The notes under the pieces are model-generated. The model was not told the DNA's origin and ran no database searches. It was given only the letters and a program-made list of their open reading frames with translations. Below, in pieces: positions 1 through 7,448 of a DNA stretch of 55,083 bases. Origin of the DNA: a virus; the IMG/VR virus record IMGVR_UViG_3300023284_000540, positions 1-55,083 of that record. One strand, given 5' to 3'. Made by a program: the position numbers and the translations under genes. The stretch's first letter is position 1. Every line of letters starts with the position of its first letter.

Positions 1-144
1 TCCGGCACCCCTGCGCGGCGGCCTGTCATCCAACGGCGCACATAAACCTGACGTGGATCAGTCTTGCCTCCCGTAAGCACGTTAGGGATGACTTCGAGCA
101 GAGCATGAGCGGCAAAATCTCGATGGTAATCCATGTCACATTCT
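1..144. repeat. Terminal direct repeat, left copy
   Basis: Bases 1-144 are identical to 54940-55083. The repeat lies inside one coding sequence and the reading frame stays open when the two ends are joined, giving a 963-nt gene. This supports a circular (or circularly permuted) genome of 54,939 bp whose ends were duplicated by assembly; a genuine short terminal repeat cannot be excluded. Confidence 0.95.
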
Positions 145-899
145 ACCTTGATACATTTTGCTCCACCAATAATTTTAGTGTCTCTTTCGTGGAATGTAAG
201 TTGTACATTTGCTTCACCAAATCGCACCTCCTTGTAACTCTTTGTGGCTCCGGGATGAAATATGGCACTGCCAATCTCGGATCGGAATAAGCCCTCAGCC
301 GTAGCCATCTCCACTTGTTCAATTAATTCTGGGGTAGTATATGCAAAGAAGCGATCTTGTGATAATGGCCATATTATCTCCCCCATATAATCCAGAGGCG
401 TACCTGAAGGCAATTGAATAGATTCCATTGCCGTTGCGATGTTAAAGAATGCCGCCCAGAGAGCAGGTCCGGTCCTCATAGACTTCTCATAACTGTACTT
501 TGGCCCAGGCCCACTGTAGAGCAATAGTTTTAGTATTTCTGGGTGAGTGGATTCGACCGCTTTCCGAGCCTCTGCAAAATCAAATATTCCATCATTGGGC
601 AGCAGCATTAGATTAGCATGTTGCCAAGTATTTCTTGACAGTTTAACTGGCGTGATCCCAACCTGAACATGGTTCTTTGCGGACACTATGATCGTATAGT
701 TATCCCCAAAGTTATCAAATACTTGCAACCCTGATAAAGCTATGTTCGGTCCCTTTTTGTGTATTGGCTTCAACTGACGTTGATTCCCGTCAATGATGCG
801 TATCACGAGCGGAACCTTTGATGATATCCACTCACGGGCACCATTAAACACGCTTATCATGATGTTGCCGGTATCAGGACGACTTCTCTTGGGTTTCAT
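1..899 (-). CDS. Hypothetical protein, N-terminal part (gene continues across the genome junction)
   Basis: The ATG at 899 is preceded by a strong GGAGGACC ribosome binding site, and the frame is open to base 1. Joined to the other window end it runs on to the stop at 54876, giving 320 residues. The N-terminal 120 residues look like an all-beta domain (MISVFNGAREW..., LVIRIIDGNQ, DNFGDNYTIIVSA), followed by a mixed region. From memory, proteins with this layout occur as uncharacterised proteins in Acidobacteriota and some other soil bacteria, so this may be a host-derived cargo gene; that is recollection, not a search. A TGTAATCATTACA site lies just upstream of the ribosome binding site. It is the last gene of the leftward polymerase operon. 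Function unknown. Confidence 0.8.
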   Translation of the reverse strand, partial: MKPKRSRPDTGNIMISVFNGAREWISSKVPLVIRIIDGNQRQLKPIHKKGPNIALSGLQVFDNFGDNYTIIVSAKNHVQVGITPVKLSRNTWQHANLMLLPNDGIFDFAEARKAVESTHPEILKLLLYSGPGPKYSYEKSMRTGPALWAAFFNIATAMESIQLPSGTPLDYMGEIIWPLSQDRFFAYTTPELIEQVEMATAEGLFRSEIGSAIFHPGATKSYKEVRFGEANVQLTFHERDTKIIGGAKCIKVECDMDYHRDFAAHALLEVIPNVLTGGKTDPRQVYVRRWMTGRRAGVP

Positions 900-912
900 G
901 GGTCCTCCAATA

Positions 913-925
913 TGTAATCATTACA
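913..925. promoter_or_regulatory. Palindromic operator-like site 1
   Basis: TGTAATCATTACA, exact. Intergenic, between the polymerase stop and the ribosome binding site of the gene starting at 899. Confidence 0.9.
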
Positions 926-928
926 CTT

Positions 929-2323
929 TCACTTTGGTAAATCCCCCCACGTATCCGCTACAGCTACCCCTGCCCTGATTGGCACGGCCAAGGGTACTCC
1001 TGTCTCGAACCTATCCACCACCAGTTGCCCTAGGTCTTCTACTATATCTTCTCTAGCTTCGAATAGAAGCTCATCATGTAATTGCAATAGAGGATGTATA
1101 ACCTCCATCAAATGACCATTCTCCAAGTCATCCTGTGTGGTAGCCATACCGAGTTTTATGCAACCCTGCGCCCCAGATTGGATGGGGAAGTTACCGGCTT
1201 CCCTCAAGGATGCGCTAACCACCCACTTCAGCACACTACGGATAGCCGCAACATGCAGAACGCGGCCCCACATGTCCCACAGGTATCCTTTCTGCCTGAC
1301 TCTGCGATGATCCTCTGCCCTCATGTCCAGGACGCCAGGATATTTGAGGTAGAAAGAGTTAATTAGGTCCTGGCACTTGTTCTCGTTCCACAGTGACCTG
1401 AACCTGCCACAGTCATGCTTATCTGCTACCTTGTTACAATTGGCGCAGACTACCGGCATCTGTTCCAATAAACCCTTGGCAGTGACATCGTAGAAAGTAG
1501 CCAGCACACAGGTCTTAGCCGGATATCTGTGAGCCATCTTCTCCACTCCGGGGTACTGCCATTTGCCTGAGTGATCTTGATAACGCTGATCTTTTATTTT
1601 AAAGGCGGCGATGGCAAAGTCACTATAGATGTCTTCTCCATTTTGGTACACTTTAAGCAACCCATTGTCTAGACTGCGATGTGCTGTGACACGGGGCTCT
1701 ATCTGAGAGTAGTCAATGGATACTATTTTCCATCCTGGCTTAGTTATGAACCCGCGGCGTACATCCCTGCCACGCTCCGTCCTGGTCGGCATAGCCAGCA
1801 GATTAGGGTCCTTGCAATTTAGTCTGCCACTAGGTACCCTGGTCTGGGTCAAATGCTGGAACATACGATACTCATCCTTCGCCACACGCACGGCCAGGGC
1901 AGGCATGGGAGACACATAAGTACCCTTGAGCTTGCTTAACTCCTTATATTGCTGTATCTTGGGCACTACCGGATGATCGTGTTGGATAGCAGTAAGGACC
2001 TCATCTTCCACACTCTCCCTGGAGCCTGTTGCGGTAAGTTTGAATCGGGCTTGTTGGAGGCCCAGCTTCTTGAACAGCAAATCAGCCACCTGGTCCCCGC
2101 TGTTCAGATTGCAGTAGTAGCCCGTATCAGATTTAATCTCCTCCGTGATCCGGTCCATATCCAGGATAAGTTCCTTCTCCATCTTGGCGAAATGATCCAG
2201 GTCCACCTGCATACCGTTGGACATCATGGAGAGAATCATGGGAACTGCGCCATGATCTATCCGGGCTACGTTGGGGAGACAGGGGCCGTCAACTAGACGA
2301 ACTCCGTTATATAGTCTGGGCAT
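929..2323 (-). CDS. Family A DNA polymerase, polymerase domain only
   Basis: A 464-residue protein with all polymerase motifs of the PolA family but no exonuclease domain. Motif A is VSIDYSQIEP (Asp204), motif B is RYPAK...FYDVTAKGL (Arg266, Lys270, Tyr278) and motif C is LHDE (His416-Asp417-Glu418). By eye the position matching E. coli Phe762 is Leu274, a variant proposed in viral metagenomics to go with temperate or slow-replicating phages. A Cys cluster (Cys293, 296, 305, 317) is inserted after motif B and may bind zinc, which is unusual. The 3'-5' exonuclease domain is in a separate gene at 3789-5153, so the replicative polymerase is split, with five small genes between the halves. The ribosome binding site is a strong GGAGGTGA. 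Confidence 0.95.
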   Translation of the reverse strand: MPRLYNGVRLVDGPCLPNVARIDHGAVPMILSMMSNGMQVDLDHFAKMEKELILDMDRITEEIKSDTGYYCNLNSGDQVADLLFKKLGLQQARFKLTATGSRESVEDEVLTAIQHDHPVVPKIQQYKELSKLKGTYVSPMPALAVRVAKDEYRMFQHLTQTRVPSGRLNCKDPNLLAMPTRTERGRDVRRGFITKPGWKIVSIDYSQIEPRVTAHRSLDNGLLKVYQNGEDIYSDFAIAAFKIKDQRYQDHSGKWQYPGVEKMAHRYPAKTCVLATFYDVTAKGLLEQMPVVCANCNKVADKHDCGRFRSLWNENKCQDLINSFYLKYPGVLDMRAEDHRRVRQKGYLWDMWGRVLHVAAIRSVLKWVVSASLREAGNFPIQSGAQGCIKLGMATTQDDLENGHLMEVIHPLLQLHDELLFEAREDIVEDLGQLVVDRFETGVPLAVPIRAGVAVADTWGDLPK

Positions 2324-2341
2324 TCACCTCCTTATTAATAA

Positions 2342-2551
2342 TTAACAAGACTGTCTACCAATTTCAAGTGGGTCCGAAGGATCAAGGTAACTCGTGACAT
2401 CGATCAACGGCAACCGGGGGAATCGGATGACTCTGGCCGGCGGCGGGATAAATATCTTCTTGGCCCCAGGAACCCATAGGAGCTGGTCAAGATCATAAGT
2501 CATGCCCACTGCTGAGGCGAGGGAACTAAGGATAAAGTCTCTGCGGTTCAT
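2342..2551 (-). CDS. Small protein with twin-arginine-like signal
   Basis: 69 residues beginning MNRRDFILSSLASAVG. RR-D-F followed by a short hydrophobic stretch resembles a Tat export signal. The remainder includes LLWVPGAKKIFIPPP, a phrase I recall from small phage proteins of unknown role. It starts inside the 3' end of the upstream gene and is preceded by an AAGGAG-type site. Exported location is inference; the hydrophobic core is short. Confidence 0.7.
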   Translation of the reverse strand: MNRRDFILSSLASAVGMTYDLDQLLWVPGAKKIFIPPPARVIRFPRLPLIDVTSYLDPSDPLEIGRQSC

Positions 2552-2843
2552 TCATCTCCTTCCAAAGTGTAATGATTACATCTCCATGACACGGCCCAGG
2601 CTTGCACCAGCAGCCTAGTATGGCATCAGCGGGCAATTCCCTGATCTCAATCAATATTTTTGGGTCATTAAGCGCGTCCAACTCGAACCCAGTTATGGCT
2701 TCCTCAACTGACCCCACCACTACAACAGGCTTACCTCTAACTGTGGAGAACTTGGTACTTTTATTGGTGTATCTATTGGCTAGGGATGAAGGCCTGCCTA
2801 TGTAGTGGGTGTACTCAGAGTATCTGCAATGTACAACTTTCAT
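2526..2843 (-). CDS. DUF4326-like protein
   Basis: 105 residues with an N-terminal VVHCRYSEYTHYIGRPSSLANRY and a C-terminal CWCKPGPCHGDVI, the hallmark of the DUF4326 family found in many phages and of unknown biochemical role. The conserved Cys and His residues suggest metal binding or catalysis. The ATG overlaps the stop of the upstream gene. The HGDVIIT segment is encoded by operator-like site 2. Confidence 0.85.
   Translation of the reverse strand: MKVVHCRYSEYTHYIGRPSSLANRYTNKSTKFSTVRGKPVVVVGSVEEAITGFELDALNDPKILIEIRELPADAILGCWCKPGPCHGDVIITLWKEMNEPQRLYP
2568..2580. promoter_or_regulatory. Palindromic operator-like site 2
   Basis: TGTAATGATTACA, exact. Inside the 3' end of the DUF4326 gene, read in frame as VIIT, and 17 bp upstream of the start of the next gene (2551). 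Confidence 0.9.
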
Positions 2844-3160
2844 GATCTCATCAACTCCATGTGATCATGGCCGGGTTCCCAACCTAAAGGCTTGAAAGTT
2901 ACAATGACATTCTTTCCCATCTGTAGTTTGAACCCTTTCTCCTCAGCCGCTTCCTTTATAATTTCCCACTCATGGCGGCCCAGCCATTCCGTAAAAATAT
3001 AAGTATCCATATGTAGTCTGCATATGGCTTCCCCTATAAGGACGGTAGGTCTGTCAGTCTCTACCATTTCATCACTCATCCCCTTGGTTCTGACCGTGGG
3101 TATCTCTATGACAGGTATGAACTTCTGAGGATACCTACAGTTAGGATAGTTGCATAGCAT
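2840..3160 (-). CDS. Small putative zinc-binding protein
   Basis: 106 residues from the ATG at 3160, chosen because GGGAG lies four bases upstream; an earlier in-frame ATG at 3208 lies deep inside the upstream gene. The N-terminus is MLCNYPNCRYPQKF, with Cys and His residues further on (CRLHMDTY), suggesting a small metal site. The start overlaps the 3' end of the gene at 3141-3425. Family not recognised. Confidence 0.7.
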   Translation of the reverse strand: MLCNYPNCRYPQKFIPVIEIPTVRTKGMSDEMVETDRPTVLIGEAICRLHMDTYIFTEWLGRHEWEIIKEAAEEKGFKLQMGKNVIVTFKPLGWEPGHDHMELMRS

Positions 3161-3425
3161 CTTTCTCCCTCTTGGCTGCCTGCTCATACTGTACCTTCTC
3201 TGCAACATGCTTGAGATGGTTCACAGCGGATATGATTTGCTTTATTTGGTCCCCTTGACCGCCTCCTTTATATAAGTATTTGCGGTAAAGGGTAGGGTCC
3301 ACGATAGGGCCTACCGTCTCGGCCATATTAACGGCATTCAACATTTCCTCTGTGGGGACCAAACAAGCCACTCTAGCTATCATCAGAACCATGTCCAAGG
3401 CGACTGCGTACTCTGTTGATTTCAT
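3141..3425 (-). CDS. Small hypothetical protein
   Basis: 94 residues, largely helical by composition (VALDMVLMIARVACLV near the N-terminus, basic helical C-terminus). Its ATG overlaps the stop of the upstream gene in an ATGA arrangement, so it is translationally coupled in the leftward operon between the two halves of the polymerase. No family recognised. Confidence 0.7.
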   Translation of the reverse strand: MKSTEYAVALDMVLMIARVACLVPTEEMLNAVNMAETVGPIVDPTLYRKYLYKGGGQGDQIKQIISAVNHLKHVAEKVQYEQAAKREKDAMQLS

Positions 3426-3607
3426 GGCACCTTCTCTGTATATATTCTCTCCAGGATATCGATCTGCTTATCTGACAAGTGACCAGACCTCTCCAATTGA
3501 TCGAACACACTAGGCAGAAACTCATTCTTCTCCCAATGAGTCAGATTGCGGCCCTGCTCAAGGCAGTCATCTATCCATCGTGTGAGGGTGTCTTGGTTGT
3601 ATCGCAT
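3422..3607 (-). CDS. Small hypothetical protein
   Basis: 61 residues, charged and predicted helical (TRWIDDCLEQGRNLTHWEKN...). It overlaps its neighbours at both ends, typical for coupled phage early genes. No family recognised. Confidence 0.65.
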   Translation of the reverse strand: MRYNQDTLTRWIDDCLEQGRNLTHWEKNEFLPSVFDQLERSGHLSDKQIDILERIYTEKVP

Positions 3608-3792
3608 GTGTTCATCATTAGTGAGATGCCTAATGGGTATCCTGGCATGTCTTCAATAGAGCCGAAACCCCCACCTGTAGGATAACTCCCATCTCTGGTC
3701 AATGTTACTGCACAGGCTGATGATTCAAGCATATCTTTAACCATTTTAAGTATCTGATCCTTCTCAAACTGTGTCATCTCAAACTGTGTCAT
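3571..3792 (-). CDS. Small hypothetical protein
   Basis: 73 residues from the ATG at 3792, which overlaps the stop of the UDG-exonuclease gene as ATGA behind a G-rich site. A short direct repeat (MTQFEMTQFE) opens the protein. Its 3' end overlaps the next gene by 37 nt. No family recognised. Confidence 0.6.
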   Translation of the reverse strand: MTQFEMTQFEKDQILKMVKDMLESSACAVTLTRDGSYPTGGGFGSIEDMPGYPLGISLMMNTCDTTKTPSHDG

Positions 3793-5153
3793 GTATCCCC
3801 CCATCTCTCTTGCGGAACCTTCCTTACCTTGGATATCATTCTCTTGAGTAAAGGATACAACCTCAATGTAGAGTCAGAGTCACGGCAGGCGTAGTTGATA
3901 ACCTTGTCGAATGGTACATGGGTTATACACTTGCCAGGATATAGCCCGGCCACTTCCTCTATTGAATCATGCTGCATCTCCCAGTTACCCCAGGATTTGA
4001 ATACATCCTTTTCAGGGTTGTTATCGTAGTCAGTAAAGAATCTTTTTAACTTAGTCTTCATAGACTGAGGTCTGTACGACTTCCACTTCCCTTGTTCATC
4101 TCTTACTAGCTCTTCATCAGGTCTAGGCCAGTCCAATCTATAGGCATCCCTGAAGTACTCCAGGACCTTGGGCAATGAGTAAGGAGTAACTAGGTCGTCA
4201 AAGTCCAGCATGTCCATCCCTAACTCTCTGTAAGCTAAGGCTTTAAGCCCCTGTGGCAGGTTGCCTAGATGGTAGGCCATGACCATAGTATCGACTACTT
4301 TTTTGTGACGAATGTGGAGTCCCATTTTAGAAATAGGAAAGTAGTCATACATCCAATTATGGAATATTATGGGACCCTCCCATTTATTCAAGGAGTCCTG
4401 GAATGCGGCTAGAAGATCAGGTCTGTTGGAGCGTATCAGCCTACCCTCACCTGGATGGTTGGAAAAGGTCAGGCAAAATGGTTCTCTCTTTCTAGTGCTC
4501 TCAGTATCTATAGATAAAGGTTTGTCATACTCCATGAAGAAAGTACCTAGCTCTACCTGATCTTTAATCTCTGAGTAGTCAGGTTCAGGGTATTCGTCCT
4601 GCGGCACTGCTAGCCTATCAGTCAAGAATCTCTTGAGCCTGTACCAGTCTGTCCTGATCTGTAACATCTTCTTGGGCTCATGAATGCCTCTCGCCGGATG
4701 GTACATAGGGAATAGCCAGCCAAATGCCGAGCGCCGTGGTATGCCGTGATGCAGGTCTAAATCTATACTCGGATCAATGGCCCTGCAAGCGAATGCTCCC
4801 ATAGGAATAACAAGCCTATGATCCCTTTCTAGTTCTTTGCTGAGGTGGAATTGAGAGCAGGACTCTAGCAATTCTATGTCCCTCGGCTTACCAGAATCTA
4901 GCTTACCTCCGCGTCCAGGAGGGAGGCATCTAATGGCATTATCGAACCGGCAGTTGGCTCTGCGTAGTCCAGCCAAAGGGAGATAGTGGGCGTTCACTTC
5001 CCATCCTGTCTTGCCAGTAAATGGATGACCGCTCCTATCCTCATCCTTGCCAGGACCCTCTCCAAGGAACAATAAGTCACTATCTTCCGGCCCATCTGGG
5101 GGAACAACGTTATTGATTCCGGGACACTCAGGGCACCGCTCTATTAAAGACAT
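3789..5153 (-). CDS. Uracil-DNA glycosylase fused to the 3'-5' exonuclease domain of a split family A DNA polymerase
   Basis: 454 residues with two domains. Residues 1-160 match a family 4-type uracil-DNA glycosylase: LFLGEGPGKDED motif at about 28-39, YHPA at 151-154, and four Cys (7, 10, 76, 99) at the positions expected to hold a [4Fe-4S] cluster. Residues about 205-450 are a DnaQ-like 3'-5' exonuclease: LSIDTEST (Asp216, Glu218), FHNWMYD (Asp270) and YACRDSD (Asp425). The polymerase domain is encoded separately at 929-2323. The arrangement suggests that uracil removal and proofreading work on the same polymerase complex. It starts inside the 3' end of the upstream gene (5128-5319). Confidence 0.9.
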   Translation of the reverse strand: MSLIERCPECPGINNVVPPDGPEDSDLLFLGEGPGKDEDRSGHPFTGKTGWEVNAHYLPLAGLRRANCRFDNAIRCLPPGRGGKLDSGKPRDIELLESCSQFHLSKELERDHRLVIPMGAFACRAIDPSIDLDLHHGIPRRSAFGWLFPMYHPARGIHEPKKMLQIRTDWYRLKRFLTDRLAVPQDEYPEPDYSEIKDQVELGTFFMEYDKPLSIDTESTRKREPFCLTFSNHPGEGRLIRSNRPDLLAAFQDSLNKWEGPIIFHNWMYDYFPISKMGLHIRHKKVVDTMVMAYHLGNLPQGLKALAYRELGMDMLDFDDLVTPYSLPKVLEYFRDAYRLDWPRPDEELVRDEQGKWKSYRPQSMKTKLKRFFTDYDNNPEKDVFKSWGNWEMQHDSIEEVAGLYPGKCITHVPFDKVINYACRDSDSTLRLYPLLKRMISKVRKVPQERWGDT

Positions 5154-5319
5154 CCTTTTGTCGTCTCTTGTCTAAGGCTAATGCAAGATTCTTGATATTG
5201 AACACACCATCCAGGGTGAATGTGCCGTCACTCTCCTTATACACATAAGGACTAAATACCTCTTGGTCCTTAGACTGGGAGATGAGCCATTCAGCTATGA
5301 ACTGCTCTGTGCCTTTCAT
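5128..5319 (-). CDS. Small hypothetical protein
   Basis: 63 residues, preceded by a GGAGT site. Acidic N-terminal half and basic C-terminus (ALDKRRQKDVFNRAVP). It overlaps the start of the UDG-exonuclease gene by 26 nt. No family recognised. Confidence 0.65.
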   Translation of the reverse strand: MKGTEQFIAEWLISQSKDQEVFSPYVYKESDGTFTLDGVFNIKNLALALDKRRQKDVFNRAVP

Positions 5320-5349
5320 GATTGACTCCTAGACATACTACTTGGAAAT

Positions 5350-5598
5350 CTACGTTTTGGCTAAATTGGAATCCCATTGAACCAAAACTGCACTCATAGC
5401 CATAGAAAGTCGGTCTCTTTGCTGGAGATCTGTGAACCAGAATGTGACGGCTGATCTGTCATCCTCCCCAGGAGTATTATGAAGCTCTGGGGGGGATAGC
5501 AGAAATATTCTGGTTCCGTAGAAATATGTGCCATCGATGTTGTGCATCACATTTACGATTTGCTTGCTGAGTTCTTCAGCGTATACATTGACTCTCAT
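5350..5598 (-). CDS. Small hypothetical protein
   Basis: 82 residues of mixed alpha/beta character (MRVNVYAEELSKQIVNVM..., YFYGTRIFLLSPPEL). Its ATG overlaps the stop of the upstream gene. It forms a coupled trio with the two small proteins upstream. Function not recognised. Confidence 0.65.
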   Translation of the reverse strand: MRVNVYAEELSKQIVNVMHNIDGTYFYGTRIFLLSPPELHNTPGEDDRSAVTFWFTDLQQRDRLSMAMSAVLVQWDSNLAKT

Positions 5599-5777
5599 TG
5601 TGTCTCCTTGTCTTCCTCATCAGGATTTATGGGTTTCATATTTATGCTACCTAAGAATTCTAGTTCACTGTCACAGTCAATATCAGTCATACTGTGGAAA
5701 TGCCTAGCTACGAGATCAAGAGCCTCGTCTATATCGTCTGCCTCAAAAGAGACATCCACGGTAAGGTGAAATCTCAC
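5595..5777 (-). CDS. Small hypothetical protein, possible paralogue of its neighbour
   Basis: 60 residues beginning MRFHLTVDVSFEADDIDEAL. The opening beta strand followed by an acidic helix resembles the start of the upstream protein (MKIWMRIEVSITTKDMAVAL), suggesting an old tandem duplication. Overlaps both neighbours by four bases. No family recognised. Confidence 0.65.
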   Translation of the reverse strand: MRFHLTVDVSFEADDIDEALDLVARHFHSMTDIDCDSELEFLGSINMKPINPDEEDKETQ

Positions 5778-5998
5778 TTTGTCTCCTTATCCCTTTCCCC
5801 CCACACAGATATTGACCCATCGCAGTGGCCAGCATCTTCATTGGAATATTCAAATCTCCATTGTGATTTGCGCTTACCGTCCTCTAATGGAAAGTGGTCC
5901 ATGCCAAAAATGTCACCTATGCCCCCTAGCAAGTTCTGTAGAGCAACAGCCATATCCTTAGTCGTAATACTAACCTCAATTCTCATCCATATCTTCAT
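5774..5998 (-). CDS. Small hypothetical protein
   Basis: 74 residues from the ATG at 5998, which overlaps the stop of the ERCC4-type nuclease (ATGA); an earlier in-frame ATG at 6064 is inside that gene. Begins MKIWMRIEVSITTKD, resembling the start of the next gene. No family recognised. Confidence 0.65.
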   Translation of the reverse strand: MKIWMRIEVSITTKDMAVALQNLLGGIGDIFGMDHFPLEDGKRKSQWRFEYSNEDAGHCDGSISVWGERDKETK

Positions 5999-6774
5999 TT
6001 GCTGTTTATCTCCTTCACGATATTCTGGGCCGTCTTGACTCCTATTCCTGGCACCCTCAACCAATCTAACTCATCTGCTTGCGCCAAACTGCTGGCCTTC
6101 TTGAATAGTCTCTCAGCATCTATGCTGTGCTTGACACCCACTCCTGTCAGCTGAGCCGCCCATCTCCTGACTAGACTAGGCTTGCCTCTCATGTCAGGTA
6201 TAGCTAACTTCTGTGTTTCCAACAAGCTAGTATGATTTTCCCACTTCTTCTGGAAGTAGTGATAGCAGTTGCAGATGTTAACTGCTGTATGCTCCAGAGT
6301 CATACTATATGTAATGATTACACCTGAAAGTGATACGCTGAGGAGGTAGCGATAGAGCTTGGAGTACATAACTCTCTGGCTACGATAAACTAGGGGGAAC
6401 CAGCCAGCACCTTTGTTGGTTATTAGCAGACCCTCCCAATTAGGGCCGGAGCCAGCGGCCCAGACACCCTCTATGACTAGGAGACTCTTGTCATACATAT
6501 TCATCATACCTGGCCTCTGGTGAGCAACGTAACGGGCATCGTCAATGCAGTTGAGCATGTCATGTATAGTCTTGCGCTCTATTCCTATAGAAATAATACC
6601 TTTAGGTCCCTTGCCTTCGAAACATACATCACCGAACTCTAGCTGTGTTAGCTCAGCATGGACGCCTAGTCTTTTGATTGGGGGGAGCAGTTCCGCGCTA
6701 CCCACGCGAGAATCGATGAAGATCATTTGCCGGATTGCCTCCATGCGAATCCCTTCTTTGTCAGCAGCCACCAC
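5995..6774 (-). CDS. ERCC4-type (XPF/Mus81-like) nuclease with helix-hairpin-helix domain
   Basis: 259 residues. An ERCC4 nuclease core is shown by IERKTIHDML (the ERKxxxD signature) after an acidic GDV segment; the C-terminus carries a helix-hairpin-helix, VPGIGVKTAQNIVKEI, for DNA binding. Such phage enzymes cut branched or flapped DNA during replication and recombination. The start shown is a GTG with AAGGAG five bases upstream; an ATG at 6744 is an alternative. Operator-like site 3 is embedded in frame (GVIITY) in the second half. Confidence 0.9.
   Translation of the reverse strand: MVAADKEGIRMEAIRQMIFIDSRVGSAELLPPIKRLGVHAELTQLEFGDVCFEGKGPKGIISIGIERKTIHDMLNCIDDARYVAHQRPGMMNMYDKSLLVIEGVWAAGSGPNWEGLLITNKGAGWFPLVYRSQRVMYSKLYRYLLSVSLSGVIITYSMTLEHTAVNICNCYHYFQKKWENHTSLLETQKLAIPDMRGKPSLVRRWAAQLTGVGVKHSIDAERLFKKASSLAQADELDWLRVPGIGVKTAQNIVKEINSK
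6310..6322. promoter_or_regulatory. Palindromic operator-like site 3
   Basis: TGTAATGATTACA, exact. Inside the ERCC4-type nuclease gene, read in frame as VIIT. Confidence 0.9.
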
Positions 6775-7238
6775 GTAAACTCCTTATCCTTCGGGTTTGG
6801 GTTTGGTTGGGCTTCTACATAACCATTATTAACTAGTTCATCAAGGGCTATGTATTTGTCCCCAGCAGTATCAGTAAGCGTTCCACAGGGCCATATTCCC
6901 TTCAGCAGATGCTTGGCTGCTTCAGATAGTTTATCCTTCGGATTGGGTTGGGCCTTATGGATGGCTGGTGTCGAAAGGTCTGCCCATGTAGACCTATCCG
7001 AAGCCACCTTCTCGGTGCTGACTATAGGGGATTTAACCAGCGCCATCTTTAGCCTTTCCAGTTTGATCCACTCCACCAAGGACCAGCCACACACATCCAC
7101 CAATTCTGACTGAATCTCGGCTATTCCGTCTATATGGCTGATATTAAACGACTTGTCTCCATAGGTGCTGTGACCTGTTTCCATCTTGGAGTAGAGTTGC
7201 TGCATGAAGTCCATGAAGTAAGGCTTGAATGTTGACAT
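6723..7238 (-). CDS. Hypothetical protein, possible MazG-like N-terminus
   Basis: 171 residues. The N-terminal part (SKMETGHSTYGDKSF, then IAEIQSELVDVCGWSLVEW) recalls the all-alpha NTP pyrophosphohydrolase-like proteins of phages, with an ExxD-type acidic helix, but I do not see the full MazG metal-binding set. The C-terminal third (LDELVNNGYVEAQP, TWWLLTKKGFAWRQ) looks like a winged-helix unit also hinted at in the upstream small gene. Preceded by GGAGTTGTAG. Confidence 0.65.
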   Translation of the reverse strand: MSTFKPYFMDFMQQLYSKMETGHSTYGDKSFNISHIDGIAEIQSELVDVCGWSLVEWIKLERLKMALVKSPIVSTEKVASDRSTWADLSTPAIHKAQPNPKDKLSEAAKHLLKGIWPCGTLTDTAGDKYIALDELVNNGYVEAQPNPNPKDKEFTWWLLTKKGFAWRQSGK

Positions 7239-7448
7239 CTACAACTCCTGACTTGTGTAGGCGGTATTCCATGCAACACCTACGGCAGTGAGTACCCATT
7301 GATACTTGTACGGCTCCGACATTGAGCTTATGTCCACATGGCGTATGTACCCTTGGTGATACAATTTCTCCATCGCTTCCATTTCTGTAACATGAAAGCG
7401 ATCACGGGGCCACTTGCCCCTGAGCAGGCTTAACATTTTCTGTTCCAT
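7239..7448 (-). CDS. Small winged-helix-like hypothetical protein
   Basis: 69 residues from the ATG at 7448, which overlaps the stop of the ATPase gene as TAATG. The pattern AMEKLYHQGYIRHVD...YQWVLTAVGVAWN resembles a short winged helix and is similar in style to the C-terminus of the next protein. DNA binding is possible but unproven. Confidence 0.6.
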   Translation of the reverse strand: MEQKMLSLLRGKWPRDRFHVTEMEAMEKLYHQGYIRHVDISSMSEPYKYQWVLTAVGVAWNTAYTSQEL

